From: Devosia sp. XK-2
Lineage (GTDB): Bacteria; Pseudomonadota; Alphaproteobacteria; Rhizobiales; Devosiaceae
Assembly: GCF_037113415.1 (NCBI RefSeq)
Contig: NZ_CP146608.1
Span: 1,570,501-1,634,500, forward strand
Length of the DNA stretch: 64,000 nucleotides
Direction of reading: 5' to 3'
The notes under the pieces are model-generated. The model was given only the letters and a program-made list of their open reading frames with translations. It had not been told where the DNA came from and made no database searches. The position numbers were made by a program, and so were the translations under genes. How positions within the stretch are numbered: the first letter of the stretch is position 1; each line of letters opens with the position of its first letter. This document shows positions 46,225-55,584 of this stretch, in pieces.

Positions 46225-47574
46225 ATGCGCCTTTCCCGCTATTTCCTGCCGGTGCTGCGTGACGTGCCCAAGGAAGCCGAAATCGTCTCGCATCGGCTCA
46301 TGCTGCGTGCCGGCATGATCCGCCAGCAGGCCTCCGGTCTCTATTCCTGGCTGCCCATGGGCTACAAGGTCCTGATGAAGGTGCAGAAGATCATCGAGGA
46401 GGAGCAGAATCGCTCCGGCGCGATCCAGCTTCTTATGCCCACCATTCAGTCCGCCGATCTCTGGCGCGAGTCGGGCCGCTATGAGGCCTATGGCAAGGAA
46501 ATGCTGCGCATCGAGGACCGGCACGAGCGCGAATTCCTTTATGGTCCCACCAATGAGGAGATGATCACCGACATCTTCCGCACCTATGTGAAGTCCTACA
46601 AGGACCTGCCGCTCAACCTTTACCACATCCAGTGGAAGTTCCGCGACGAGGTGCGCCCCCGCTTCGGTACCATGCGCTCGCGCGAATTCCTGATGAAGGA
46701 CGCCTATAGCTTCGATCTCGACGAAGCCGGGGCGGTCAAGGCATTCCAGCGCATGTTCGTGGCCTATCTGCGCACTTTCCGGCGCATGGGTCTGGTCGGC
46801 ATTCCTATGCGCGCAGATACCGGCCCCATCGGCGGCGACCTGTCCTACGAGTTCCACGTGCTGGCCGACACCGGCGAGAGCGGTGTCTTCCTCGACAAGG
46901 ACCTGCTCGATAAGCCTATTCCGCCCGCCGATACCGATTTCCGCGGTGATCTCGATCCGATCTTTAGGGATTGGACCTCGCTGTTCGCCGCCACCGACGA
47001 AATGACCGACGAAGCCACCTTCCGGGCCGAAGTGCCTGCCGACAAGCAGCTGATGGCGCGCGGGATCGAGGTCGGGCACATTTTCTATTTCGGCACCAAA
47101 TATTCCGATCCCATGAAGGCCAGCGTCACCGGCCCCGACGGCAAGGAAATCACGGTCCATATGGGGTCCTACGGCATTGGCCCGACCCGCGTGGTGCCCG
47201 CCATTATCGAAGCCAGCCACGACGACAACGGCATTATCTGGCCCGTTTCTGTCGCGCCCTTTGAGGCCGTTCTGATCAATCTCAAGGCCGGCGATGCAGA
47301 TACTGATGCCGCCTGCGACAAGCTCTACAACGAGCTCACCGCCGCCGGCATCGACCTGCTCTATGACGATCGCGACCAGCCCGCCGGCTCCAAATTCGCG
47401 ACCGCCGATCTCGTGGGCATTCCCTATCAGCTGATCCTCGGGCCCCGCGGCCTTAAATCGGGCGAAGTTGAGATCAAGCATCGCAAGACCGGCGAGCGCG
47501 AAACGCTGCCGCTCACCGAGGCCGTTGCACGCCTCAAAGGCCTGATCGAACCGCAGCGGATGACCGACATTTGA
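46225..47574 (+). CDS. proS: Prolyl-tRNA synthetase (short alphaproteobacterial form)
   Basis: This 449-residue class II synthetase charges tRNA-Pro. Motif 2 is in [20 protein letters not shown] and motif 3 is [13 protein letters not shown]. The anticodon domain is at the C-terminus ([20 protein letters not shown]). It lacks the roughly 180-residue editing insertion of the long bacterial form, as usual in this class, so mischarged alanine must be cleared by a separate protein. The ATG at 46225 follows GGAG by 5 bases; a longer open frame runs through the palindrome and is not coding. Confidence 0.95.
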   Translation: MRLSRYFLPVLRDVPKEAEIVSHRLMLRAGMIRQQASGLYSWLPMGYKVLMKVQKIIEEEQNRSGAIQLLMPTIQSADLWRESGRYEAYGKEMLRIEDRHEREFLYGPTNEEMITDIFRTYVKSYKDLPLNLYHIQWKFRDEVRPRFGTMRSREFLMKDAYSFDLDEAGAVKAFQRMFVAYLRTFRRMGLVGIPMRADTGPIGGDLSYEFHVLADTGESGVFLDKDLLDKPIPPADTDFRGDLDPIFRDWTSLFAATDEMTDEATFRAEVPADKQLMARGIEVGHIFYFGTKYSDPMKASVTGPDGKEITVHMGSYGIGPTRVVPAIIEASHDDNGIIWPVSVAPFEAVLINLKAGDADTDAACDKLYNELTAAGIDLLYDDRDQPAGSKFATADLVGIPYQLILGPRGLKSGEVEIKHRKTGERETLPLTEAVARLKGLIEPQRMTDI

Positions 47575-48944
47575 CCGATAGCACGCCAATGCCGCGGAGA
47601 GGCCGGGCCACCCGGCCCTTCGCCCGTTTTGAATGGCTGATTGCGGGGCGCTATCTGCGTGCCCGCCGCAAGGAAGCCTTCATTTCGGTCATCGCCAGCC
47701 TCACCATGGTGGGCGTGGCCATTGGCGTGGCGACCCTGATCGTCGTCATGTCGGTCATGAACGGCTTTCGCGGCGAATTGCTCGACAAGATCCTCGGGCT
47801 CAACGGCCATTTCACCGCTCATCCGATCGAAAGCCAGTTCACCGACTATAAGGAAACCGTCGCTGCCCTCGAACAGGTCGATGGCGTCAGCTTCGCGGTC
47901 TATTTCGTCGAGGGTCAGGTGCTGGCTTCCGGCCGCGGTTCGTCCACCGGTGTTTCCGTGCGCGGCATGAATGAGGAAAACCTCAAAAAGCTCGACCTGC
48001 TCTACAATTCGGCCGAGCAGGGCGGCTTCGACCAGTGGGATGACAGCAAGGGGGTCGCCATCGGCTATCGTCTGGCCCAGCAATTGGGCGTCGGCATTGG
48101 TGATCAGGTCCAGATCATCAATCCCGATGGCGCCATGACGCCTTTCGGCTCGACCCCGCAGATCCGGTCCTATCCGGTCAATGTCATCTACAATCTGGGC
48201 ATGGTCGAGTTCGACAGCTTCTACATGTATATGCCGCTCGAACCCGCGCAGGATTATTTCCGCATGGTCGATGAAGTGCTCAAGCCCGGCATGGGGCCAC
48301 TCGATCCGCTCGCCAGTGACGAGGAGATCGACGCTGCCTATGAGCGCGTGCCCCGCGCCACGGCTGTGGAGATTTTCATCGACGATCCCGACGAGGTGAA
48401 CCTCATGCGCCAGCGCCTGCAATCGGCGCCCGGCGTGCGTCCGCTGATCCTGACCGATTGGCAGCAGCGCAACGAAACCTTCTTCTCCGCCCTGCAGGTG
48501 GAGCGCGTGGTGATGTTCACCATCCTCTCCATGATCATCCTGGTCGCCGCCTTCAACATCATCTCCAGCCTCATCATGCTGGTGAAGGACAAGGGCGCCG
48601 ACATTGCGGTTTTGCGGACCATGGGCGCGACGCGCGGGTCGATCATGCGCATTTTCTCCATCACCGGCACCGCCATTGGCTTTATCGGCACCGTTGTCGG
48701 CACCGTTCTGGGTCTGGTCGTCGCCGCCAATGCCGAGGCCCTGCGCGCCTCGATCTCCAATCTGCTCGGCGTCACCCTGTTTCCGCCCGAGGTCTTTTTC
48801 CTCTCCTCGCTCCCCAGCCGCACCGACCCCACCGAGGTCACTGTGGTGGTTTGCATGGCCCTGGGCCTAAGCTTCCTGGCCACGCTTTATCCCGCCTGGC
48901 GCGCCGCGCAATATGATCCGGTCGAGGCTCTGCGCTATGAGTAA
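47571..48944 (+). CDS. lolC: Lipoprotein-releasing ABC transporter permease LolC/LolE
   Basis: This protein of up to 457 residues passes mature lipoproteins from the inner membrane to LolA. It has one membrane helix near residue 45 ([20 protein letters not shown]), a periplasmic domain (about 70-310) and three helices in the FtsX-type C-terminus. Markers there are [20 protein letters not shown] and [19 protein letters not shown]. Only one permease gene is present, as in other alphaproteobacteria, so it should act as a homodimer. The start is either a TTG overlapping the proS stop (47571) or ATG 47589; neither has a clear ribosome site. Confidence 0.93.
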   Translation: MTDSTPMPRRGRATRPFARFEWLIAGRYLRARRKEAFISVIASLTMVGVAIGVATLIVVMSVMNGFRGELLDKILGLNGHFTAHPIESQFTDYKETVAALEQVDGVSFAVYFVEGQVLASGRGSSTGVSVRGMNEENLKKLDLLYNSAEQGGFDQWDDSKGVAIGYRLAQQLGVGIGDQVQIINPDGAMTPFGSTPQIRSYPVNVIYNLGMVEFDSFYMYMPLEPAQDYFRMVDEVLKPGMGPLDPLASDEEIDAAYERVPRATAVEIFIDDPDEVNLMRQRLQSAPGVRPLILTDWQQRNETFFSALQVERVVMFTILSMIILVAAFNIISSLIMLVKDKGADIAVLRTMGATRGSIMRIFSITGTAIGFIGTVVGTVLGLVVAANAEALRASISNLLGVTLFPPEVFFLSSLPSRTDPTEVTVVVCMALGLSFLATLYPAWRAAQYDPVEALRYE

Positions 48945-49623
48945 GCCGCATCTCAAGCTGTCGGGCGTCCACCGGCACTATGGTCAGGGCGATACCCTGG
49001 TCCGCGTGCTTGAGGCCGCGGACCTCACGGTAGAGAGCGGTGAACTGGTTGCTCTGGTCGCACCTTCAGGCGCCGGCAAATCCACCCTGCTGCACCTCTG
49101 TGGTCTGCTTGAATCGCCGCAAAGCGGAGAGATCGAAATCATTGGTCAGCCGACCAGCCAGCTTGGCGATCGCGCGCGTACCCAGCTGCGGCGCTCCACA
49201 GTCGGCTATGTCTACCAGTTCCATCACCTTCTGCCCGAGTTCACCGCGCTCGAAAATGTGGTCATGCCGCAACTCATCGCCGGCCAAGACCAGAACAAGG
49301 CTCAGGCCAGGGCCATGGAACTGCTGGACCTGCTCGGCGTGGCACCCCGTGCAGCCCATCGCCCGGCTGAATTGTCCGGCGGCGAACAGCAACGCATCGC
49401 CATCGCCCGCGCCGCCGCCAACCACCCCCGTGTTATCCTCGCCGACGAACCCACCGGCAATCTTGATCCGGAAACCAGCGATCTCGTCTTCGAGGCGCTC
49501 AAGGGCCTGATCAAGAACGAGGGCGCCGCCGCCCTCATCGCCACCCACAATCACGACCTCGCCCGCCGCGCTGACCGCATCGTCACGCTCAAGGGCGGGC
49601 TGGTGGTGCCACACACGCTTTAG
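48937..49623 (+). CDS. lolD: Lipoprotein-releasing ABC transporter ATPase LolD
   Basis: This 228-residue ATPase partners LolC. It has Walker [11 protein letters not shown]-loop [11 protein letters not shown], signature [14 protein letters not shown], Walker [13 protein letters not shown] and switch histidine ATHNHDL. The ATG overlaps the last 8 bases of lolC. An upstream ATG 24 bases earlier is less likely. A long gene-poor spacer follows. Confidence 0.95.
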   Translation: MSKPHLKLSGVHRHYGQGDTLVRVLEAADLTVESGELVALVAPSGAGKSTLLHLCGLLESPQSGEIEIIGQPTSQLGDRARTQLRRSTVGYVYQFHHLLPEFTALENVVMPQLIAGQDQNKAQARAMELLDLLGVAPRAAHRPAELSGGEQQRIAIARAAANHPRVILADEPTGNLDPETSDLVFEALKGLIKNEGAAALIATHNHDLARRADRIVTLKGGLVVPHTL

Positions 49624-50138
49624 TAGCGAACCCGACGTCTTCCGCCCCACAAGCTGTGGAGATGGCGACGTTAGGCCGGTAGGCAGTAGCAGAGCTAAGT
49701 GAGGCTATCCGTTAGGACGTCCTCCCTCCAACCCACAGGCCGTCACCCTAGGGCCAGACCCGAGGGTCTTGGACTTGCACGCGTCGTGGGCTGACGATGA
49801 ACCCAAAGTGAAACGCCCTCGGGTCACGCCCGAGCGCGACATTCCCGCGATTGGGGTCTGCACTTATCCCTCTTATCCTCGCCCCCTCCATCCTCCCCCA
49901 TAATCTGCTCGTCCTCACCGACAACACGCGGTACCGACGAAGTGCCGGGTGAGGAGGCAGGCCGCACGGTGTCGATCGGGCGGAGGCGTGTATGCTGACC
50001 ACCGGTCGCTCAACTGAAGCGAACGGCGACAAGCGGCGATGGATGTTTCGGCGTCCGGGCCAAAAGTCTGCGCCGCTCGTGGATGGGATGAGCAACCCGC
50101 AAGGGGGCCGCTCGATGCATGCGTCCGAAATCCTGTTC
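49624..50138. other. Gene-poor spacer after lolD, left part
   Basis: 515 bases. Small hairpins are visible, e.g. AGACCC/GGGTCT near 49755-49770 and CTCGGG/CCCGAG near 49838-49855. A 97-codon frame from 49992 has a GGAGG before its ATG but irregular codon use and spans the hairpin at 50139, so I do not call it a gene. Nothing else can be named. Confidence 0.5.
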
Positions 50139-50195
50139 GTGGGAAGCGGCTTTCGCCTCTTCTTTAATTTAACCGAGGCGAAAGCCGCTTTTCAC
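50139..50195 (+). terminator. Very long hairpin (21 bp) in the lolD-dnaE spacer
   Basis: A 16-bp perfect stem (AAGCGGCTTTCGCCTC, 50144-50159, with 50175-50190) is extended by five more pairs including two G-U pairs, which work only for a plus-strand RNA. The 15-base loop is AT-rich (TTCTTTAATTTAACC). The 3' side ends in TTTTC. It may terminate the lolCD transcript far downstream or belong to a structured RNA. Confidence 0.6.
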
Positions 50196-50325
50196 CGTGC
50201 CGAACACAGCGTCCCATCGGACGGGGTGTCGATCGCGCACGCCCCGATTCTTAACGCCCGCCAACCTCTCCTAACGAATTCCTAACCAATTAATCCTTGT
50301 CCCCGGTTTCACCGTTGTTCCCGTC

Positions 50326-50354
50326 TGGACGAGAACAAAAACCGAACGTATAAG
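50326..50354 (+). promoter_or_regulatory. Promoter with a LexA-type (SOS) operator
   Basis: The -35 TGGACG (50326-50331), a 17-base spacer and the -10 TATAAG (50349-50354) contain, between the two elements, GAAC (50333-50336), 7 bases, GAAC (50344-50347). GAAC-N7-GAAC is the reverse complement of GTTC-N7-GTTC, the LexA site of alphaproteobacteria. A third GAAC follows at 50354-50357, and GTTC lies at 50317-50320. Operator placement inside the promoter is what repression by LexA needs. It drives the small peptide at 50382 and possibly dnaE. Confidence 0.65.
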
Positions 50355-50381
50355 AACAATACAGAAACACGGGAGACCAAG

Positions 50382-50480
50382 ATGCTCGATTTTGTCAAAG
50401 ACCTCGCCGCTTTTGTTACCCTGGGCGCCTTCACCATCGGATCGCTCACCTGGATGGATATCATCACCCATATCGCGTGA
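50382..50480 (+). CDS. 32-residue hydrophobic peptide, candidate SOS-induced membrane peptide
   Basis: A short frame begins MLDFVKDLAAF and continues VTLGAFTIGSLTWMDIITHI, ending in Ala and TGA. About 20 residues from Leu8 are hydrophobic enough for one membrane segment, with the charged MLDFVKD start on one side. GGGAG lies 6 bases before the ATG, an ideal ribosome site. The LexA-type promoter is directly upstream, and no terminator separates it from dnaE 73 bases later. Size, hydrophobicity and SOS control recall SidA of Caulobacter, a 29-residue SOS-induced division inhibitor, but I see no sequence match to claim. It could instead be a leader peptide of dnaE. Confidence 0.6.
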   Translation: MLDFVKDLAAFVTLGAFTIGSLTWMDIITHIA

Positions 50481-50553
50481 TCGGCTGTGGATTGGTGCAA
50501 CGGTGGTTTGACCCCGCAAGGTCCGTGCCACAAGGTTGATTCAGGAGATGCAT

Positions 50554-53500
50554 ATGCGCGGCCCTGGCTTCATTCACCTTCACGTTCATTCCGCCTTCTC
50601 ACTGCTCGAAGGCGCCTTGCAGCTTGAGACCATTCTCAAGCTCGCTGCGGAGGACGCGCAGCCGGCCCTGGGCATAGCCGACACCAACAATCTCTTCGGC
50701 GCCCTCGAATTCTCCGAAAAGGCGACCAAGAAGGGCATTCAGCCCCTGATCGGCGTCGAGCTGGCGGTCGATTTCGCCGCCACCGAGGAACGGGTCAGCG
50801 AACGGGGGCATACCGCCTGGACCGGAAAATCCAGCATTGTCCTGATGGCACAGTCCGAAGAGGGCTTTTCCAATCTCTCGCGGCTTGTTTCCCGCGCCTA
50901 TCTCGAAGGCGAGGACGGTCTGGCCCGCGCCCGCCTCGACTGGATGACGCGCGAGAGCCTCTCTGGGCTCATCTGCCTCTCCGGCGGTCCCGAGGGCGCC
51001 ATCGACATGGCCTTTGCCAATGGCCAGGATGCCAATGCCGCCAGGCGCCTCGACCGCCTGGCCGATCTGTTCGGCGACCGCTTCTATATCGAATTGCAGC
51101 GCCATGGGCGGCCCATGGAGACGACGGTCGAGCCGAGGCTGGTCGATTATGCCTATCGCAAGGGCATCCCGCTGGTGGCCACCAACGAACCCTTCTTCAA
51201 GACCGTCAAGGAATATGAGGCACATGACGCGCTGCTGGCCATTGCTGGTGGCTCCGTGCTCGCCCAGACCGAGCGGCGCAAGCTCAACGACCAGTATTAC
51301 TTCAAGTCCCGCGCGGAGATGGTCGAGCTTTTCTCCGACCTGCCCGAGGCGCTCGACTCCACCATCGAGATCGCCAAGCGCGTGGCCTTCCGCCCGCGCA
51401 CCCGCGGGCCCATCCTGCCCAAATTTGCCGCCGGCTCCCACGCCACCGAAGACGAAGTGGTCGCCGCCGAGGCCGCCGCCCTGCGCAAGATTGCCGTCGA
51501 TGGCCTCGACAAGCGCCTTGAAATTGTCGGCCTGGCGCCGGGCAAGGAAGAAAAGGAATATCGCGAGCGGCTCGATTTCGAGCTCGGCATCATCGAAAAG
51601 ATGAAATTCCCCGGCTATTTTCTCATCGTGGCCGACTTCATCCAATGGGCCAAGGCCCACAATATTCCGGTGGGGCCGGGGCGCGGTTCGGGTGCGGGCT
51701 CGCTTGTGGCCTATGCCACCACCATCACCGACCTCGATCCGCTGCGCTACAATCTGCTGTTCGAACGCTTCCTCAATCCCGAACGCGTTTCGATGCCCGA
51801 CTTCGATATCGACTTCTGCCAGGACCGGCGCGAGGAAGTCATCGACTATGTGCAGGACAAATACGGCTCCAGCCAGGTCGCCCAGATCATCACCTTCGGA
51901 ACGCTCCAGGCGCGCGCCGTGCTACGCGATGTCGGTCGTGTGCTGCAAATGCCCTATGGTCAGGTCGACCGTATCTGCAAGCTCGTCCCGGCCAACCCCG
52001 CCGATCCATGGTCTATCGAGCGCACCATGAACGAGGTGCCGCAATTCAAGCAGATGGCCGAGGAGGACGAGACGGTCGGGCAATTGGTGGAGATCGCCAA
52101 GGCGCTCGAAGGCCTGTTCCGCCACGCCTCGACCCATGCTGCCGGTATCGTCATTGGCGACCGGCCGCTTCAGGAATTGTTGCCGCTCTATCGCGATCCG
52201 CGCTCGGACATGCCGGTCACGCAATATAACCTCAAATGGGTGGAACCGGCCGGGCTGGTCAAATTCGACTTTCTGGGCCTCAAGACGCTGACCACCATCC
52301 GTTACGCCGTGGATATGGTGAAGCAGCGCGGGGTCGAGCTTGATATCGACGCCATTCCCATTGATGACGCAGCCACTTACAAGCTCTATGCCCGCGGTGA
52401 TACCTACGGCATCTTCCAGTTTGAAAGTGCGGGCATGCGCCGGGCTTTGATGGATCTCAAGCCCGACCGCATTGAAGACCTCATCGCTATGAACGCGCTC
52501 TATCGGCCCGGCCCGATGGACAATATCCCCAGTTTCATCAACCGCAAGCACGGCACTGAAGACGTTGTCTATCCGCACCCGGCTCTGTCCGAGGTGCTCG
52601 ACGAGACCTATGGCATCATCGTCTATCAGGAGCAGGTGATGCAGATCGCCCAGCTCCTTTCCGGCTATTCGCTGGGCGAAGCCGATATGCTGCGCCGCGC
52701 CATGGGCAAGAAGATCAAGGCGGAGATGGACAATCAGCGCATCCGTTTCCGCGAGGGTGCCGGCCCCAATGGGGTCAAGGAAGCGCTGGCCGACGAAATT
52801 TTCGACCTTCTGGCCAAGTTCGCCAATTATGGCTTCAACAAGAGCCACGCCGCTGCCTATGCCTGGGTCAGCTACCAGACTGCGTACCTCAAGGAACATT
52901 TCCCGCACGAATTCTATGCGGCGTCCATGACGCTCGATATGGCCCAGACCGACAAGCTGTCCGATTTCCGGCGCGAGGCCGGCAAGAAGGGCATTGAGGT
53001 CGTGCCGCCTTGCGTCAATCAGTCCGAAGTCGTCTTTTCGGTGAAGGACGATCGCGTTCATTATGGCCTGTCGGCCGTAAAAGGCGTCGGTCGCGCTATG
53101 GCCGAGCATATTGTCGAGGTTCGTGGTGACACCCCCTTCAAGGACCTTGGCGATTTTGCCCGCCGGGTCGATCCGCGCGTCCTCAACAAGCGCACGCTTG
53201 AAACCCTGGTCAATGCCGGGGCGTTTGACGCGCTCGTACCGCGCCGCGAAGTGGCCTTCGCGGCGGTCGAAACCGTCATTGGTACGGCCCAGTCCCTGAC
53301 CGCCGATCGTTCCAGCGGCCAGGTTTCCATGTTCGATAGCGTTGAGGAAGAACCCTTCCGCCTGCCCACCGGCGTAGCTGTCTGGAACTCAACCGAACGC
53401 GCCGATCGCGAATTGTCGGCCATCGGCTTTCATCTCTCCGCCCATCCGCTCGATGCCTATGCCGATCTCTTCGAAAAGCTCCGTGTCCAACGCTGGAGCG

Positions 53501-54009
53501 ATTTCGAGCGGGCGGTGAAAGATGGCGCCGGGGCAGGGCGCCTTGCCGGCACCATTTCGTCGCGTAACGATAGGCGTACGCGAAAAGGCACGCCTATGAT
53601 GATCCTGACCTTGTCGGACCAGAGCGGCACCTTTGAATGCATTGCCTTTTCCGAGCAGATCAATGAATTCGGCGCCATTTTGCAGCCCGGCAATTCCGTG
53701 ATCCTGCAGGTCGGCGCCGATGAACGTGCCGAAGGCATCAGCGTCCGCCTTATGTCGGCCGAGCCTATTGAGGGCATGGCCGAGCGGATTGATCGCCAGC
53801 TGACGGTTTTCCTCGCCGATCCCAAGGCCCTTGGCGCCACCAGCGCCCAGCTCAAGCGCGGCGGCAACGGCACTGTCAATTTCGTGGTGATCCGCGATGG
53901 CGGCGCTCGTGAATATGAGATCGAGCTGCCCGGCAAATATAACGTCACGGCCGAAGTCGCCGGCGGCATCAAGGCACTCGACGGCGTGACGGATGTCAGG
54001 TTCGCCTAA
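50554..54009 (+). CDS. dnaE: DNA polymerase III alpha subunit (replicative)
   Basis: This 1151-residue replicative polymerase has an N-terminal PHP domain starting FIHLHVHSAFSLLEGALQLE. The polymerase core follows with GPGRGSGAGSLVAYA and the catalytic aspartates in MPDFDIDFCQDRREEVIDYV (around residue 416). Further markers are HASTHAAGIVI and QFESAGMRRALMDLKPDRIE. The helix-hairpin-helix and OB-fold regions lie in the last third (TISSRNDRRTRKGTPMMILT). The PHP start and length identify the main DnaE1, not the error-prone DnaE2. The ATG at 50554 is 6 bases after AGGAG; an ATG two codons earlier is too close to it. Transcription may come from the SOS-type promoter upstream. Confidence 0.95.
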   Translation: MRGPGFIHLHVHSAFSLLEGALQLETILKLAAEDAQPALGIADTNNLFGALEFSEKATKKGIQPLIGVELAVDFAATEERVSERGHTAWTGKSSIVLMAQSEEGFSNLSRLVSRAYLEGEDGLARARLDWMTRESLSGLICLSGGPEGAIDMAFANGQDANAARRLDRLADLFGDRFYIELQRHGRPMETTVEPRLVDYAYRKGIPLVATNEPFFKTVKEYEAHDALLAIAGGSVLAQTERRKLNDQYYFKSRAEMVELFSDLPEALDSTIEIAKRVAFRPRTRGPILPKFAAGSHATEDEVVAAEAAALRKIAVDGLDKRLEIVGLAPGKEEKEYRERLDFELGIIEKMKFPGYFLIVADFIQWAKAHNIPVGPGRGSGAGSLVAYATTITDLDPLRYNLLFERFLNPERVSMPDFDIDFCQDRREEVIDYVQDKYGSSQVAQIITFGTLQARAVLRDVGRVLQMPYGQVDRICKLVPANPADPWSIERTMNEVPQFKQMAEEDETVGQLVEIAKALEGLFRHASTHAAGIVIGDRPLQELLPLYRDPRSDMPVTQYNLKWVEPAGLVKFDFLGLKTLTTIRYAVDMVKQRGVELDIDAIPIDDAATYKLYARGDTYGIFQFESAGMRRALMDLKPDRIEDLIAMNALYRPGPMDNIPSFINRKHGTEDVVYPHPALSEVLDETYGIIVYQEQVMQIAQLLSGYSLGEADMLRRAMGKKIKAEMDNQRIRFREGAGPNGVKEALADEIFDLLAKFANYGFNKSHAAAYAWVSYQTAYLKEHFPHEFYAASMTLDMAQTDKLSDFRREAGKKGIEVVPPCVNQSEVVFSVKDDRVHYGLSAVKGVGRAMAEHIVEVRGDTPFKDLGDFARRVDPRVLNKRTLETLVNAGAFDALVPRREVAFAAVETVIGTAQSLTADRSSGQVSMFDSVEEEPFRLPTGVAVWNSTERADRELSAIGFHLSAHPLDAYADLFEKLRVQRWSDFERAVKDGAGAGRLAGTISSRNDRRTRKGTPMMILTLSDQSGTFECIAFSEQINEFGAILQPGNSVILQVGADERAEGISVRLMSAEPIEGMAERIDRQLTVFLADPKALGATSAQLKRGGNGTVNFVVIRDGGAREYEIELPGKYNVTAEVAGGIKALDGVTDVRFA

Positions 54010-54377
54010 TGTTGGGTCACATTTCCTTTGGCGTCGGAGACATTCAGCGAGCAGCGGTGTTTTACGATTCTACCTTGGCTGCACTTGGTTATGCTCGGCT
54101 CTGGACAGGCGAAAAGGGTCTTGGCTACGGTAGACCAGATGGTGGAGAAAAACTGAATCTGTTTGAGGTTGTGGCTCCGATTGCGCCGGGCCCGGGATTT
54201 CATCTGGCTTTCGATGCACCCGACGAGACCGCAGTCGATCGCTTCCATTCCGCCGCCTTGCTGTTCGGAGGTGTGGATGAGGGAGCACCAGGGCTGCGGC
54301 CACACTACGGACGAACCTACTATGCCGCGTTTGTGCGGGATCCGGACGGCCATAAATTGGAGGCGGTCTATCAGTAG
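54009..54377 (+). CDS. VOC-superfamily (glyoxalase/bleomycin resistance-like) protein
   Basis: This 122-residue single VOC module has beta-alpha-beta-beta-beta repeats: MLGHISFGVGDIQRAAVFYD, LGYGRPDGGEKLNLFEV, GPGFHLAFDAPDETAVDRFH and AAFVRDPDGHKLEAVYQ. Metal-ligand candidates are His4, His74 area and Glu119. It overlaps the dnaE stop by one base (TAATG), so it may be translated only by coupling. Substrate is unknown: members include dioxygenases, glyoxalases and antibiotic-binding proteins. Confidence 0.87.
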   Translation: MLGHISFGVGDIQRAAVFYDSTLAALGYARLWTGEKGLGYGRPDGGEKLNLFEVVAPIAPGPGFHLAFDAPDETAVDRFHSAALLFGGVDEGAPGLRPHYGRTYYAAFVRDPDGHKLEAVYQ

Positions 54378-54535
54378 AAGCGCGGGGGAGGCGAGCCTTG
54401 GCCCATCCTCCCTCGCTCAGGGGCTCTCACCCTTGTCCCCGCGTTCATGCGCGGGTCTATGATTGGAATAATACCATCGCAAAGCCGGAGGTTGCTTGAA
54501 ATTGTCGTGAATATGCCGCCCCATTGGCATGTGGC
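54378..54535. other. Spacer after the VOC gene with a GC-rich hairpin
   Basis: CCCGCG (54438-54443) and CGCGGG (54450-54455) form a short hairpin followed by TCTATG. This TTGTCCCCGCG..CGCGGG pattern is common between rhizobial genes and may end the dnaE transcript. Nothing else is evident before the rpsB promoter. Confidence 0.45.
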
Positions 54536-54564
54536 TTGCCTATTGCGATTTGTTCGCCTATAGC
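54536..54564 (+). promoter_or_regulatory. Candidate promoter of rpsB-tsf
   Basis: TTGCCT (54536-54541), a 17-base spacer and TATAGC (54559-54564) fit the alphaproteobacterial housekeeping pattern. The predicted start near 54571 leaves a leader of about 125 bases, which could hold an S2 autoregulatory site. Confidence 0.5.
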
Positions 54565-54696
54565 ACGCACGCGTTCGGCATGGGCCGGACGTGATTTCAC
54601 ACACGAAGCAGGCTTTCCTGTCCTGGAAATCCATCCGGTGGCGAATTTCGCTGCAAGGCTTCGTGGAGGCATCAACCGGTAAAGGAGCAGCCCATC

Positions 54697-55470
54697 ATGG
54701 CACTGCCAGAATTCTCTATGCGTCAGCTTCTCGAAGCAGGCGTGCACTTCGGTCACCAGAAGCACCGCTGGAACCCGAAGATGGAACGCTATATCTTCGG
54801 CGTTCGCAACGACATCCACATTCTCGACCTCAGCCAGACCGTGCCGGCCCTCAGCCGCGCTCTGCAGCTCGTGTCCGACACTGTGGCCGATGGCGGCCGC
54901 GTGCTTTTCGTGGGCACCAAGCGCCAGGCGGCCCCGCTGGTGGCTGATGCCGCCAAGCAGTCGGCCCAGTACTACGTCAACTCCCGCTGGCTCGGCGGCA
55001 CGCTGACCAACTGGCAGACCATCTCCAACTCCATCGCCCGCCTGCGCGAGCTGGAGTCGATGAGCGAGGCCGACCTGGCCCTGCGCACCAAGAAGGAACG
55101 CCTGATGATGTCCCGCGAGCAGGAGCGTCTTGAGCGCGACTTGGGCGGCATCAAGGACATGGGGAACCTCCCCAACCTGCTGTTCGTGATCGACACCAAC
55201 AAGGAAGAGAACGCGATCAAGGAAGCCCGTCGTCTGGGCATCCCGGTCGTCGCCATCGTCGACACCAATTGCGATCCGGACATCGTCGACTACGCCATTC
55301 CTGGCAATGACGACGCCAGCCGCGCCCTTGAGCTCTATGTCTCGCTGATCTCGCGCGCCGCCATCGACGGCATCGGCCGCTCCTCGAGCGCCCTTGGCGC
55401 CGACCTCGGTTCGGCCACCGAAGCTCCGGCCGAGGACCTGCCGTCCGAAGGCGAACAGACCGTCAACTAA
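54697..55470 (+). CDS. rpsB: 30S ribosomal protein S2
   Basis: This 257-residue small-subunit protein starts [20 protein letters not shown] and has [48 protein letters not shown] and [20 protein letters not shown]. The C-terminal tail is acidic ([13 protein letters not shown]). AAAGGAG precedes the ATG. It forms an operon with tsf, as in nearly all bacteria. Confidence 0.98.
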   Translation: MALPEFSMRQLLEAGVHFGHQKHRWNPKMERYIFGVRNDIHILDLSQTVPALSRALQLVSDTVADGGRVLFVGTKRQAAPLVADAAKQSAQYYVNSRWLGGTLTNWQTISNSIARLRELESMSEADLALRTKKERLMMSREQERLERDLGGIKDMGNLPNLLFVIDTNKEENAIKEARRLGIPVVAIVDTNCDPDIVDYAIPGNDDASRALELYVSLISRAAIDGIGRSSSALGADLGSATEAPAEDLPSEGEQTVN

Positions 55471-55480
55471 TCTTCGTGCA

Positions 55481-55508
55481 GGCGTGCCTTTCTTCGCAAA
55501 GGCACGCC
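55481..55508 (+). terminator. Intercistronic hairpin between rpsB and tsf
   Basis: GGCGTGCCTTT (55481-55491) pairs with AAAGGCACGCC (55498-55508) around a CTTCGC loop. No T tract follows, so it is probably a partial attenuator or RNA-processing signal rather than a full stop. Confidence 0.55.
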
Positions 55509-55584
55509 CCGCCCGATTCCGGGCGTTATAGATTGATCCCTACTCAAGAAGCCGCCCCGCGAGGGGCCGCCAAGAGGTGAACCC

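Noticed and set aside
49992..50285. 97-codon frame with GGAGG upstream in the lolD-dnaE spacer
   Set aside because: Third-position use is irregular for this genome, the translation is basic and featureless, and it runs through a 21-bp hairpin better explained as an RNA structure.
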